Source: CAVVGZ01 sp963747965
GTDB taxonomy: Bacteria > Chloroflexota > Anaerolineae > Anaerolineales > Anaerolineaceae
Length of the DNA stretch: 64,000 nucleotides
Direction of reading: 5' to 3'
Assembly (NCBI GenBank): GCA_963747965.1
Contig: CAVVGZ010000004.1
Coordinates: 620,001 to 684,000 of the forward strand
Of the stretch, positions 19,116-27,975 are shown piece after piece. The notes beneath the pieces are model-generated. The model was not told the DNA's origin. It saw only the letters and a list, made by a program, of their open reading frames with translations, and searched no databases. Each line of letters begins with the position of its first letter. Positions within the stretch are counted from its first letter, which is position 1. The position numbers were made by a program, and so were the translations under genes.

Positions 19116-20393
19116 TTATATGATGAACATTGCCATATCTTTGCCAAAAATTGGCGCACTTAAGATATGGTCAAACTTTTTATCGACCACAAGTTCTCCA
19201 TTTACTACTACAGCCATTACTCTGTCAAAAGAATTAATATCTGAAAGTGGATTGCCATCCAGGTAGATCATATCGGCTTTCATTCCAGGTGTTAATTCAC
19301 CGATATCATTAACTCCGATTGCTTTCGCTGCCACGCTCGTGGCTGAACGGATCAGCTCCATTTGTGTAAGCCCTGCTTTGGATAATAGCTTCAGACCAAT
19401 TGCATAATCTCCGAATTCTCTAATTGCATCCGTACCCATGACAATCTTCACACCCATTTCTCTAAACCGGTTTATATACTCCAGTTTTGTATCCAGCTTG
19501 TATTTTGCTGCTTGAAGTTGATTTTCTTCGCTCGGTGACAACCCTGAAATATCCCGTTTATTTTCCAGACTTTCGATAGCCCTGTAACCTGTTTGTATTG
19601 TTGGACTTACAATCAGATCCTTTTTAGCAATCATATCTGCTGTTCTCTGGGAAAATTTCCTCGAACCATCCAACAATAGAAAGTTGAAATGTTCAATTTG
19701 ATCTACACCAGCTTGTGCAGCTCTTTCAACAGAATCTGCTGAGATACAATGGGCAGCCGCCTTTTTTCCAAATTCATGTATTTGTTCAACTGCTGTTCTC
19801 AATTCTTTGACACTGAAAGTTGGACGAGATGGATCTGTGCCAATGGTGCCCCCGCCACTTGCCATAATTTTCAAAAAATCTGCGCCTTCCTTAACCAGTT
19901 GCCTTACCGCTTTTCTTACCTCATCCGGTCCATCAGCTTCTTGCCCGCACCACCAAAAATGCCCGCCCGTTATCGTTAATGGCCTGCCGCATACCAGGAT
20001 TCTTGGTGATAAAAATAATTTGGCTTCGCTTGCATTCTTGATTGCAAAACCTGCGTTGTTCCTTGCTCCGCAGTCACGTAATGTTGTCACACCTGCCCGT
20101 AAATGCAAATAGGCATTTTTGGGACCACGTAGTATCAATAATTCGTCTGTATCATTCTTGATGACATCTTCATAAGACCTGGGTGTGCCAAACATCAAAT
20201 GGGTATGTACATCCACAAAACCAGGCATTAATGTCATACCCTTCTTCTCATAAATTGGTATATTTTCAGACCAATCCACTGATCCGGATGGCAAAATCTC
20301 TGAAATCCTTCCATTCTCTACAAGGACATCGACAGATTTCCTTGGTTCATTGCCGGTACCATCTATCATGAGATCAGCACGATAAATTTTCAT
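19116..20393 (-). CDS. Imidazolonepropionase-like amidohydrolase
   Basis: Amidohydrolase of the same broad group as the genes at 12491, 21388, 49256 and 54310; 425 aa from ATG 20393, which follows AGGTGA by five bases (GTG 20402 overlaps that site and is less likely). Ligand motifs are VDVHTHL, a Lys in 'ADFLKIMASGGG', AHC, 'DQIEHF' and MGTDA. It is very similar to the gene at 21388, the pair sharing 'RAGVTTLRDCG/RAGVTFVRDSG' and 'CGRPLTITGGHF/CGRPITITGGHF', so they are paralogues flanking the acetamidase gene. The acetamidase stop lies directly before this gene's ribosome site, indicating one transcript and probably coupled translation. Confidence 0.88.
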   Translation of the reverse strand: MKIYRADLMIDGTGNEPRKSVDVLVENGRISEILPSGSVDWSENIPIYEKKGMTLMPGFVDVHTHLMFGTPRSYEDVIKNDTDELLILRGPKNAYLHLRAGVTTLRDCGARNNAGFAIKNASEAKLFLSPRILVCGRPLTITGGHFWWCGQEADGPDEVRKAVRQLVKEGADFLKIMASGGGTIGTDPSRPTFSVKELRTAVEQIHEFGKKAAAHCISADSVERAAQAGVDQIEHFNFLLLDGSRKFSQRTADMIAKKDLIVSPTIQTGYRAIESLENKRDISGLSPSEENQLQAAKYKLDTKLEYINRFREMGVKIVMGTDAIREFGDYAIGLKLLSKAGLTQMELIRSATSVAAKAIGVNDIGELTPGMKADMIYLDGNPLSDINSFDRVMAVVVNGELVVDKKFDHILSAPIFGKDMAMFII

Positions 20394-20402
20394 TATTGTC
20401 AC

Positions 20403-21362
20403 CTAAAAAACAGCATTCTCCAATAATAAGTGAAAGATATCAATACCCAACTCTTTCTTTACAAAATCGAGAGGCATTTCCATCCGGCATGTCATAGCCG
20501 GATCAACCATCTGGCAAATACGAATATCCCCCACAAGGCTTACCAGGATCCCCATGTCAACAATGGATTCATTTGTAGCCTTGGACAAAAATATTACCAT
20601 TTGTTCGACAGCCTTCTTTGCAGCCTCATCAAGAGTTGGTGCAGTTGCTATCGTGGAGATTGCGTCAGTCGTTATCAAAAACGGTAATGGTATATCAAAA
20701 TTTTTTAGTAAAGTTATTTTTATCCTGACTTTCCCCCCCGTTTCAATTCCAGAGCAGCCGACCTCGCCATCTCCTTGTGCAGAATGTAGATCCCCTAAGG
20801 CCAGATTTCCACCATTTATAGTTACAGGCAGTAGTAATGTAGCGCCTGCTTTTATTTCTTTACAATCCAAATTGCCGCCATGATCACCGGGCCATCCTGC
20901 GTTGATTTTATTTCTCGGGGTCGTACCAATACAACCAATCATCGGGTTTATTGGGTGCTTATATTTTTGTTCGTAAATAAAATAATTATCTACGACAGGA
21001 ATTATTCGACTCTCCGCTCCGTCAACAATATCGCATATGGCGCCTTTTCCTTTTGATGCCATTGCCCATCCTTGATGATCTACCTCTAATTTAAGAATTT
21101 CGATCATTAAAATATCACCGCTTTTAGCCCCAGAAACAGCAATCGGTCCGGCCAAAGCCATACCTGGGCTGTAATTATTAAATTCTTCTCGAAATTTTTC
21201 GGGTGTGGTTATGACTCTCCTGTTTACATGCCCCCTCGAACTGCACATAACATCGATATCAACGATATCCCCGGAATTAACTTTTATCAGATGCTCTTTT
21301 TTAGGGTCAAATTCAATTACATATTGTTGTCTTGATATGTGGTTTATTTGATTATTATTCAT
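20403..21362 (-). CDS. Acetamidase/formamidase family protein
   Basis: 319-aa FmdA/AmdA-type amidohydrolase that releases ammonia from short amides (family knowledge). Characteristic blocks are 'GPIAVSGAKSGDILMIEI', 'PMIGCIGTTPRNKINAGWPGDHGGN' and 'NGGNLALGDLHSAQGDGEV', which carry the metal-binding Asp/His/Glu residues. Length is normal. It is sandwiched between two paralogous amidohydrolases on the minus strand, 25 bases from the upstream one and touching the ribosome site of the downstream one. The trio could hydrolyse an amide or N-acyl compound in sequence; this is inference from context. Confidence 0.87.
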   Translation of the reverse strand: MNNNQINHISRQQYVIEFDPKKEHLIKVNSGDIVDIDVMCSSRGHVNRRVITTPEKFREEFNNYSPGMALAGPIAVSGAKSGDILMIEILKLEVDHQGWAMASKGKGAICDIVDGAESRIIPVVDNYFIYEQKYKHPINPMIGCIGTTPRNKINAGWPGDHGGNLDCKEIKAGATLLLPVTINGGNLALGDLHSAQGDGEVGCSGIETGGKVRIKITLLKNFDIPLPFLITTDAISTIATAPTLDEAAKKAVEQMVIFLSKATNESIVDMGILVSLVGDIRICQMVDPAMTCRMEMPLDFVKKELGIDIFHLLLENAVF

Positions 21363-21387
21363 GATCGAATTCTATTCCTAATTATTT

Positions 21388-22644
21388 TTACATATAGACT
21401 TGTAGATCAGTATCTTTTTCGCCATCTTTATCAATCACAATATTGCCGTCAAGGACAACAGTTGACACTGAATTAATAAATGAAATATCATCCAATGGGT
21501 CTCTCTCAAGATACACAAAATCTGCCGCATACCCCGGTTTTATCAAGCCTGTATTTTCACCTTGCCCAATTCCCTCAGCAGCCAGGTGTGTGGCAGCGTT
21601 TATGGTATCTAAAACCGATAATCCGGCTTGATTAAGTAATTCCAATCCAATAGAGTAATCGCCAAATGTGCTTGTGGCGTCGCTTCCCGCAATGATCTTG
21701 GCACCCATTTGATGTAATTGATTGACAATAAATAATTTTGATTCTAATTTATAAGATAAATCGTCCATTATTTTTTTATCATCAGCAGAAATTTGCTCAG
21801 CCCTTGATTTCAATTCCTGAAGTTTCCGGTAACCTGTTTGGATAGTCGGACAAACATACAATTGTTTCTTAATAAGGTTATCCGCTATCTTGAAATTAAA
21901 GGTTCGTTTTCCGTTCGGCATCAGGAAATTGATATGATCAATAACATCAATACCAGCAATGACTGCTCTTCTTATACTTTCTGTACACAGGCAGTGTGCC
22001 TCGGTTAGTTTTCCTGAACCATGGGATTCCTCGACAATTGCGATTAATTCCTCTGTCGTGTACGTTGGACGTGTCATATCGGAATTGGGTGTACCACCAC
22101 CTCCGCTTGCGATGACCTTAATAAAATCAGCCCCCTCTTTCACCAGCTTTCTGACTGATTTCTTCACACCAATAACACCATCAGCCTCCTCTCCAAAAAA
22201 ATAAAAATGGCCGCCAGTTATTGTTATTGGGCGTCCACAAACATGAATTTTCGGAGCAATATAGATTTCACTATCTAAAGCTTGTTTGATTGCAAATCCA
22301 ATATTTCCAAAAGAACCGCTGTCTCGAACAAAAGTAACCCCTGCCCGGAGATGTTTATATGCATTCTTAAATGAACGGACAAGAATTTCACCGATAGGAT
22401 CATTGTTAATGACTTCGAGATAATTGCTTGAGCCTGAGCCGAACATCAAATGGGTATGCGTGTCTATCATACCGGGTATCACAACATACCCTGGTTTGTA
22501 ATAATCAAAAGATGATTCCATTAATCTATCAAATGCACAAACTTCCTTAATAATGCCATTTTCAACTACAATGGCAGTTTTTTTTAGGGGTTTATTGCCG
22601 CTGCCGTCAATTAATTTATCAGTTCCATAAATTTTTAAAGCCAT
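21388..22644 (-). CDS. Imidazolonepropionase-like amidohydrolase (first gene of minus operon)
   Basis: 418-aa amidohydrolase, paralogue of 19116. Metal ligands appear in IDTHTHL (H-x-H), 'ADFIKVIASGGGG' (Lys), AHCL and 'DVIDHI' (His), and AGSDA (catalytic Asp). No signal peptide. The start ATG 22644 is preceded by a weak AGGAAA-poor leader ('CATGGAAAATT'), and an AT-rich 600-base spacer upstream probably holds the operon promoter. Codon use is noticeably more A/T-rich at third positions than in the flanking plus-strand genes, in line with the idea that the 17.5-22.6 kb block has a different history. Confidence 0.88.
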   Translation of the reverse strand: MALKIYGTDKLIDGSGNKPLKKTAIVVENGIIKEVCAFDRLMESSFDYYKPGYVVIPGMIDTHTHLMFGSGSSNYLEVINNDPIGEILVRSFKNAYKHLRAGVTFVRDSGSFGNIGFAIKQALDSEIYIAPKIHVCGRPITITGGHFYFFGEEADGVIGVKKSVRKLVKEGADFIKVIASGGGGTPNSDMTRPTYTTEELIAIVEESHGSGKLTEAHCLCTESIRRAVIAGIDVIDHINFLMPNGKRTFNFKIADNLIKKQLYVCPTIQTGYRKLQELKSRAEQISADDKKIMDDLSYKLESKLFIVNQLHQMGAKIIAGSDATSTFGDYSIGLELLNQAGLSVLDTINAATHLAAEGIGQGENTGLIKPGYAADFVYLERDPLDDISFINSVSTVVLDGNIVIDKDGEKDTDLQVYM

Positions 22645-23201
22645 AATTTTCCATGTTATTCGGAATAGTGTTGGATGCTTGTCGAAGGATTTATTGGCAG
22701 AGATTCGAAATAATATCCAATATAAATTATTATACGGGATGTCTGCATATTTACTCTATACTATAATAGGGTAATAAAAGCTGCGTGGTAATTCCCGAAA
22801 TCTATCTGTCATTTGGTTTATTAAAACCGCGTTACAAGATCCCGGATATCACCAAATAGGATCAATAAAGGCCTTTCGTAGAAAATTCAGGATCGGTCTT
22901 TCAGAATTAAATTCGAAGTGGTTACCAAAATATTGTAATTTTTTGAGTTTGGAAGAAAACTCTGGCATAACATGATCAATTATTTCCCAACAAAGTTGGC
23001 GAAAAACAATAACTGTATTTACCCATCATTTGCGAAAGGCTATGATATTCTAAATCGTCATTAATGGTATTTAAGTTGGGTTTTAGTTAATTGGTTCCTG
23101 CAGCAAAGAAAAATCATCTGATCCAATCGTACAAGAATGGGTGAGTATTCTTCGATATATTTGGTTTTGCATGTAATGTGCGGTAATAGGAAGTTGGTTT
23201 T
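22645..23201. other. AT-rich divergent intergenic region, possible gene remnant on minus strand
   Basis: About 550 bases between the minus operon and the racemase operon. On the minus strand a TATAAT box at 22734-22729 may serve the amidohydrolase operon, though no good -35 is seen. An imperfect palindrome (TACTCTAT / ATAGGGTA) lies at about 22751-22773. Minus-strand bases from about 23040 to 22849 read as two adjoining open frames ('EYHSLSQMMGKY', then 'WEIIDHVMPEFSSKLKKLQ' to a stop at 22849) that resemble a decayed protein end; I do not recognise a family and give it low weight. Confidence 0.35.
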
Positions 23202-23230
23202 TTGTGACGAATTTCGAATGAGGGTATAAT
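23202..23230 (+). promoter_or_regulatory. Sigma70-type promoter of the racemase/2-oxoacid oxidoreductase operon
   Basis: TTGTGA at 23202-23207 and TATAAT at 23225-23230 are separated by exactly 17 bases, a near-consensus housekeeping promoter pointing at the gene at 23311. A short odd palindrome CGAATTTCG lies inside the spacer (23208-23216). Transcription would begin near 23237, leaving a leader of about 75 bases. Confidence 0.7.
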
Positions 23231-23310
23231 CGCACATTGTGGATTAGGAACGATTATTCCAATTGGATTTATTGACTGAATCTCAGATATGGATGGAGGA
23301 GCTTGCAGGA

Positions 23311-24165
23311 ATGTCATCAATTATGAATCCAAACGCACCGATTGGAATTTTCGACTCCGGATTGGGAGGATTGGCAGTACTGCGTGAAGTTAACCGCCTG
23401 CTGCCTGGTGAAGATTGCCTCTTTGTAGGCGATACGCTGCGCCAGCCTTACGGACCTCGGACAATTGAAGAAGTCCGCCGGTATTCAATTGAAATTACAG
23501 GCTATTTAATAGAAAAAGGCGCCAAGCTTGTGTTGATTGCCTGCAATACAGCCTCCATTGCAGGCGGTGATGCTGCTCAGGCTTGTTATCCGCATATCCC
23601 GGTGATCGGCATGATTCAACCAGGCGTCAAAGCGGCGCTGCGAGCCACCCGCAATAAGCGTTTAGGGGTATGGGGAACTGAGATCACCATCGCCAGCCAG
23701 GCGTACGACCAGATGATCGTAGATTTCGATCCACAGGCAGAGGTAGTCGGGGTTGCTTGCTCCACTCTACTGCGGCTGGCAGAAAAGGGGAAAATTAGCG
23801 ACCGTCCGTATTTACATAAACTCGCTTCGCAAGATTTCAAGAATATCGCAGAATTCAAGGCGGACACTTTAATCCTGGGCTGCACTGATTTCACATGTGT
23901 CCGGGATATTATTGATGAGGTAGTGGGAAATCAGGCTGTCGTGGTTGACCCGGCTGAAGAAGTGGTCCATGAGGCAGCGCGGGTAATGCAAGAGCGGGGA
24001 GGGTTAAATCCCGGGATGGGAAGGGCAGCATGGACAAAATTCTTTATCACCGGTGATGATAAGGAAAATTTCTCTGGTTTTGGTGCGAAATTCCTGAATG
24101 TTCCCATGATTGATGTCACCCGGATTCCATTGGCGGATGTGCAAAAAGCAGCCGGATGTGCCTGA
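23311..24165 (+). CDS. Glutamate/aspartate racemase family protein
   Basis: Asp/Glu racemase superfamily, MurI branch, 284 aa from ATG 23311 with a GGAGGA site ten bases upstream (an earlier TTG at 23263 is unlikely). The cofactor-free racemase uses two Cys: Cys78 in IACNTAS and Cys191 in LGCTDF. N-terminal 'GIFDSGLGGLAVLREV' and 'FVGDTLRQPYGPRT' are typical of MurI. The His that normally follows the second Cys (GCTH) is Asp193 here, which may alter proton shuttling. It could make D-glutamate for the cell wall, but as first gene of an amino-acid-oxidising operon it may instead convert D-amino acids to L-forms for catabolism (inference). Confidence 0.82.
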   Translation: MSSIMNPNAPIGIFDSGLGGLAVLREVNRLLPGEDCLFVGDTLRQPYGPRTIEEVRRYSIEITGYLIEKGAKLVLIACNTASIAGGDAAQACYPHIPVIGMIQPGVKAALRATRNKRLGVWGTEITIASQAYDQMIVDFDPQAEVVGVACSTLLRLAEKGKISDRPYLHKLASQDFKNIAEFKADTLILGCTDFTCVRDIIDEVVGNQAVVVDPAEEVVHEAARVMQERGGLNPGMGRAAWTKFFITGDDKENFSGFGAKFLNVPMIDVTRIPLADVQKAAGCA

Positions 24166-24198
24166 ATAAATCTTCCAGTATTGAGAGAGGTGATCAAC

Positions 24199-25366
24199 AT
24201 GTATGAATTATCTCAGCGGGTTAATAATCTCAAGCTTTCGGCAACGGATGAAATTGATAACACCGTAAAGAAAATGCAGCGGACGGGAATCAAGGATATT
24301 ATTTCGTTTGGCGGGGGGGAACCCTGCTTTGACACTCCTCTGACGGTTCAGGATGCTGCAATCGCTGGTTTGCGGGCTGGCAAGACGAAATACGAACCGA
24401 CCGCCGGGGATTTTGAACTGCGGGAAGCGATCAGCCATAAATTTAAACATCATAACCACATTATCGCAGGCGTGGATGATATTCTTGTAACCCCTGGTGG
24501 TAAATTTGCGGTTTTTATGGCTTGCCAGGCTTTACTTCAACCGGGTGACAAGGTGATGGTCCTGGAACCTGCCTGGGTATCATACGTATCAAATGCTGAG
24601 CTGGCAGGCGCAGAAGTGATCCATATCCCTTCTTATGAAGAAAATGGTTTTCAGCCTGACCTGGATCTGATCCGGAATAAGATGGATAAATCGGTGAGAT
24701 TTATTGTGATGAATTCGCCAAACAATCCCACCGGCGCAGTTTATGCCCCCCATACAATCCGGGAGATTGCCAAGATCGCCCAGCAGTTCGGAGCGTTAAT
24801 CTTATCGGATGAAATCTATGAAGATATCCTCTACCAGGGTGAACGTTATAGCCCTGGATCCGAATTCGATAATGTCATTACAATTAACGGTTTTTCAAAA
24901 ACATACGCCATGACTGGCTGGCGTCTGGGATATGTGACTGCCCCGCGTGAGATCATTGACGGGATGATCAAGATCTACCAGCAGTCTGCTACCTGTGTTA
25001 CGGCTTTCGCCCAGTCTGGAGCGATCGATGCTCTAACGAACCCCAAAGCGGCAGCTGATTCCCGGATGATGATCCAGGGGTATCGCGAACGCGGAGAATT
25101 GATTTCTGAATTGATCCAGGAATCAGGTTTCTTCAGAGGTTTTGTTCCACAGGGTGCATTCTATGCATTTCCTTCCTATACCTTTAACCGGTCTTCTCTG
25201 GAAGTCGCCAACCTGCTGCTTGAAAAAGCCCATGTGGCAACCGTTCCGGGTTCTGCGTTTGGTGATTGCGGTGAGAGGCATATCCGGTTTTCTTACTCTA
25301 CTAGCAAAGAAAATATTATTGAAGGCTTCCGGCGGATTGGACCAAATCGCGGAACAGCTTGCCTGA
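24199..25366 (+). CDS. PLP-dependent aminotransferase class I/II (frameshifted end)
   Basis: Fold-type I aspartate-aminotransferase-like enzyme, about 389 aa. ATG 24199 sits six bases after GAGAGGTGA; TTG 24181 is rejected. The PLP Lys is in 'NGFSKTYAMTGWRLGY' and 'NSPNNPTGAVY' holds the substrate-binding Asn/Pro/Thr. A surplus G near 25340 shifts the frame so that it seems to run on into the following oxidoreductase gene; taking it out gives '...GFRRI-DQIAEQLA' and a stop at 25364-25366, twelve bases before the next ATG. The apparent 599-aa fusion is therefore an artefact. It would feed 2-oxoacids to the ferredoxin oxidoreductase encoded directly downstream. Confidence 0.87.
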
Positions 25367-25377
25367 GGAGTGTAATT

Positions 25378-26543
25378 ATGGCAGAACAAAATAAACATGG
25401 ACGATTATTAACTGGAACACATTTTATGATGGGGAATTTCGCCGTGGTTGAAGGTGCATTGGCCGCAGGTTGTGACTTTTTTGCCGGTTACCCGATTACC
25501 CCGGCTAACGAAATTTCCGAACAAATGGCCCAGCGCATGGCAGAGGTCGGAGGGGCATTCCTGCAAGGAGAAGATGAGTTGTGCTCCATATATGCGGTGA
25601 CTGGAGCATCCCTGGCAGGGGCTAAAGCTATGACAGCAACAGCCAGCGCCGGTTACAACTATATGCAGGAAGGAATTGAGTACGCTGTTGCGGGCGAAAT
25701 ACCCTGCGTGATTGTGGATGTACAGAGCTGCCGCGGTGAAAATTATGCCACCCAGGCAGATGTAATGCAGGCACGTTGGGGTGCGGCGGGCGACCATGAA
25801 ATGATTGTCCTGGCGCCATCTTCGGTTCAAGAATTGTTTGATTTTACCGTCCGTGCCTTTAACCTGGCGGAGAAATACCGCACTCCGGTGATCGTCCTTT
25901 CTGAGACGACCATTGCTTTAATGCGGGAAAACCTGGTTATCCCGGAGCCTGACCAGGTTGGAGATTATCAACCGGGTTAAACCCACCGTGCCGCGGGAAC
26001 AATTTGTGCCATTCGCCGCTGCACCGGATGGAGTGCCGCCCCTGCCCAGTTTTGGTGATGGGTACCGCATCCTGCACTCCATAAACCCGCACGACGAGGA
26101 TGGGGATATCCATTGGAAGCCGGATGTTTTTGAAAAGTTGTATCAGCGCATCACCAACAAGATTACATCCCACTACGATGATATTGTCCGGACAAAATCT
26201 TTTTCACTTGGATGACGCCAGGATCGGGTTGGTTGCCTATGGCAGCGAAAGCCGCCCGGCACTTGAAGCAGTTGAGTTCATGCGGGAAAAAGGAGTGAAG
26301 GCCGGTTTGTTGAAGCTTGAAACCATCTGGCCGGTGCCGGAACGGGAAATCAAATCCCTGGCAAACCAGTGTGATCTCCTCTTTTCAGTAGAGATGAACA
26401 TTGGAAAATATGCCGGCGAGATTGAGAGGGTCAGTAGTGGTGCCTGCGAGGTAGTCCGCATCACGAAAAACCGCGGTTTGGTCCATACCACCAGGGAAAT
26501 TCTGGTGGAGATGGAAAAGAAACTGGGGCGCTCGCTGCAGTAA
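25378..26543 (+). CDS. 2-oxoacid:ferredoxin oxidoreductase, alpha subunit (two frameshifts)
   Basis: Alpha subunit (KorA/VorA type, pyruvate-ferredoxin oxidoreductase PYR and transketolase-C-like domains), about 388 aa. ATG 25378 follows a GAGGAG site. 'GNFAVVEGALAAGCDFFAGYPITPANEI' is the diagnostic N-terminal block and 'GASLAGAKAMTATASAGYN' follows. Frame breaks near 25962 (GG should be G: 'EPDQV' continues as 'EIINRVKPTVPREQF') and near 26206 (five T should be four: 'TKSF' to 'HLDDARIGLVAYGS') separate the C-terminal domain. Together with beta (26591), gamma (27412) and the ferredoxin-like delta subunit (29987) it forms a cytoplasmic enzyme that oxidises a 2-oxoacid to acyl-CoA and CO2 while reducing ferredoxin. 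Confidence 0.85.
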
Positions 26544-26590
26544 TTTGGTATGCAACGCGCTTGATTGACCAATAGGTATTTGGAGGAAAC

Positions 26591-27412
26591 ATGGCGGAAG
26601 TTGTAAATCCATTAAGAAAATATCTACGTAAGGACAGCCTGCCGCACTTCTTCTGTGCTGGCTGCGGATCTGCACAGGTATTGAACTTTTTTGTACAGGC
26701 GGCAGATGCAATCAATTTAGATTTTGATAATTTGGTTACTATTGGCGGAGTAGGCTGCACGGCCCGCATACCTGTTTATCTTGATACAGAGACCCTGCAT
26801 GGCATCCACGGGCGCACTCTTCCCTGGGCAACCGGTATTAAACTGCATAATCCCAAATTAAAAGTGGTAATTTTTGCGGGTGACGGAGACGCAGCCTCAA
26901 TCGGCGGCAACCACCTCATCCATGCAGCGCGCCGCAACCTGGATGTGACAATGATTATGGTGAACAACCTGACATTTGGGATGACCGGCGGCCAGGTAGG
27001 GCCGACTACACTGCGCAATCTTAAAACGACAACCACACCTTATGGTAATCTGGAAGACTCTTTCGATGTTTGCAGGCTGGTTGTTGCGGCGGGAGGGACA
27101 TACGTTGCCCGATCATCCACCTTCCGTCCAAGATTGGCAATTAATGCAATTAAGAAAGCCTTGCAGCACAAGGGCTTTTCATTTGTTGAGATTATCAGTC
27201 AATGCCCAACAAATTTTGGCCGGAAAGCAATCGGCAGCGGTGATCCGGTAAATGGGGTGAAATGGATCGAGGAAAATTCACTTACCGTGAAGCAGGCCGG
27301 TGAACTTCCTGAAGAGCAGCTCGGGGACAAATTCGTTTTGGGAACCTTTGCAGATATCTCCCGTCCCGTTTTCATGGGAGGGTCAATTTTCCCGAGAGAG
27401 GAAGAGGAATAA
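26591..27412 (+). CDS. 2-oxoacid:ferredoxin oxidoreductase, beta (TPP-binding) subunit
   Basis: 273-aa thiamine-pyrophosphate-binding subunit. The TPP motif begins at GDGDAASIGG and ends in 'MVNNLTFGMTGGQ', with NN coordinating the Mg-diphosphate. The N-terminal 'FCAGCGSAQVLNFF' is the usual opening of KorB/VorB-type beta subunits. Start at ATG 26591 follows TTTGGAGG. The stop codon shares one base with the gamma-subunit start, so the two are translationally coupled. Substrate class (branched-chain, aromatic or 2-oxoglutarate) cannot be settled by eye; the adjoining acyl-CoA synthetase genes indicate an amino-acid-derived acyl-CoA. Confidence 0.92.
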   Translation: MAEVVNPLRKYLRKDSLPHFFCAGCGSAQVLNFFVQAADAINLDFDNLVTIGGVGCTARIPVYLDTETLHGIHGRTLPWATGIKLHNPKLKVVIFAGDGDAASIGGNHLIHAARRNLDVTMIMVNNLTFGMTGGQVGPTTLRNLKTTTTPYGNLEDSFDVCRLVVAAGGTYVARSSTFRPRLAINAIKKALQHKGFSFVEIISQCPTNFGRKAIGSGDPVNGVKWIEENSLTVKQAGELPEEQLGDKFVLGTFADISRPVFMGGSIFPREEEE

Positions 27413-27972
27413 TGGACAAAGATCGAGTGACAATCCAGTTTTGCGGATTTGGAGGACAGGGGATTATCCTATCTTCTGTAATTTTTGGAACAACTGCGGT
27501 CCTCCACTCTGGAATGAACGCAGTTCAAACCCAGTCTTACGGATCCGAATCCCGCGGCGGTGAATGCCAGGCCGAGCTGATCTTATCCAGCAAGCCAATT
27601 ATCTCCTCCCTGGCCGATCAATTGGATATACTGGTGGCTATGTCGCAGCCGGCTCTCAATCAGTATCTCAAACGCCTGAAACCCGGCGGCACATTAATTT
27701 TTGACCCTGAATTTGTGACCCGTCCGGACCGGATAGATATTCAGGAGATTTCGATCCCTGCAACTGCGGAGGCTGGCAAGTTGGGAAATAAACTTGTCGC
27801 CAACATGTTCGTTTTGGGTTTTATCCAACAGCTTACCGGGTTAATCTCCAACGAGGCTTTATGCGAAGTTATCAGTGAGAATGTCCCTTTGAAATATGTG
27901 GAACTTAATAAAAAAGCAGCCCGGAATGGGATGGCGTTGGCAAAGGAAATGAATGTGAAGATGGAGGCTTAG
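27412..27972 (+). CDS. 2-oxoacid:ferredoxin oxidoreductase, gamma subunit
   Basis: 186-aa gamma subunit (POR/KGOR gamma domain). The family signature 'FCGFGGQGIILSSVIFG' lies at the N-terminus and 'TQSYGSESRGGECQAELILS' follows. The domain contributes to the coenzyme A site in related enzymes. The ATG overlaps the beta stop by one base (TAATG). The next gene begins four bases after its stop, so beta, gamma and the SucC-like protein are made from tightly packed cistrons. Confidence 0.92.
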   Translation: MDKDRVTIQFCGFGGQGIILSSVIFGTTAVLHSGMNAVQTQSYGSESRGGECQAELILSSKPIISSLADQLDILVAMSQPALNQYLKRLKPGGTLIFDPEFVTRPDRIDIQEISIPATAEAGKLGNKLVANMFVLGFIQQLTGLISNEALCEVISENVPLKYVELNKKAARNGMALAKEMNVKMEA

Positions 27973-27975
27973 GAT

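Noticed and set aside
24181..25980. A 599-aa aminotransferase-oxidoreductase alpha subunit fusion
   Set aside because: One surplus G near 25340 creates the read-through. In the other frame the aminotransferase ends normally at 25366, and a ribosome site and ATG for the next gene follow.
25900..26250. Programmed ribosomal frameshifting in the oxidoreductase alpha subunit
   Set aside because: No slippery heptamer with downstream structure is seen, and similar breaks occur in many unrelated genes at homopolymers, which fits sequencing error better.
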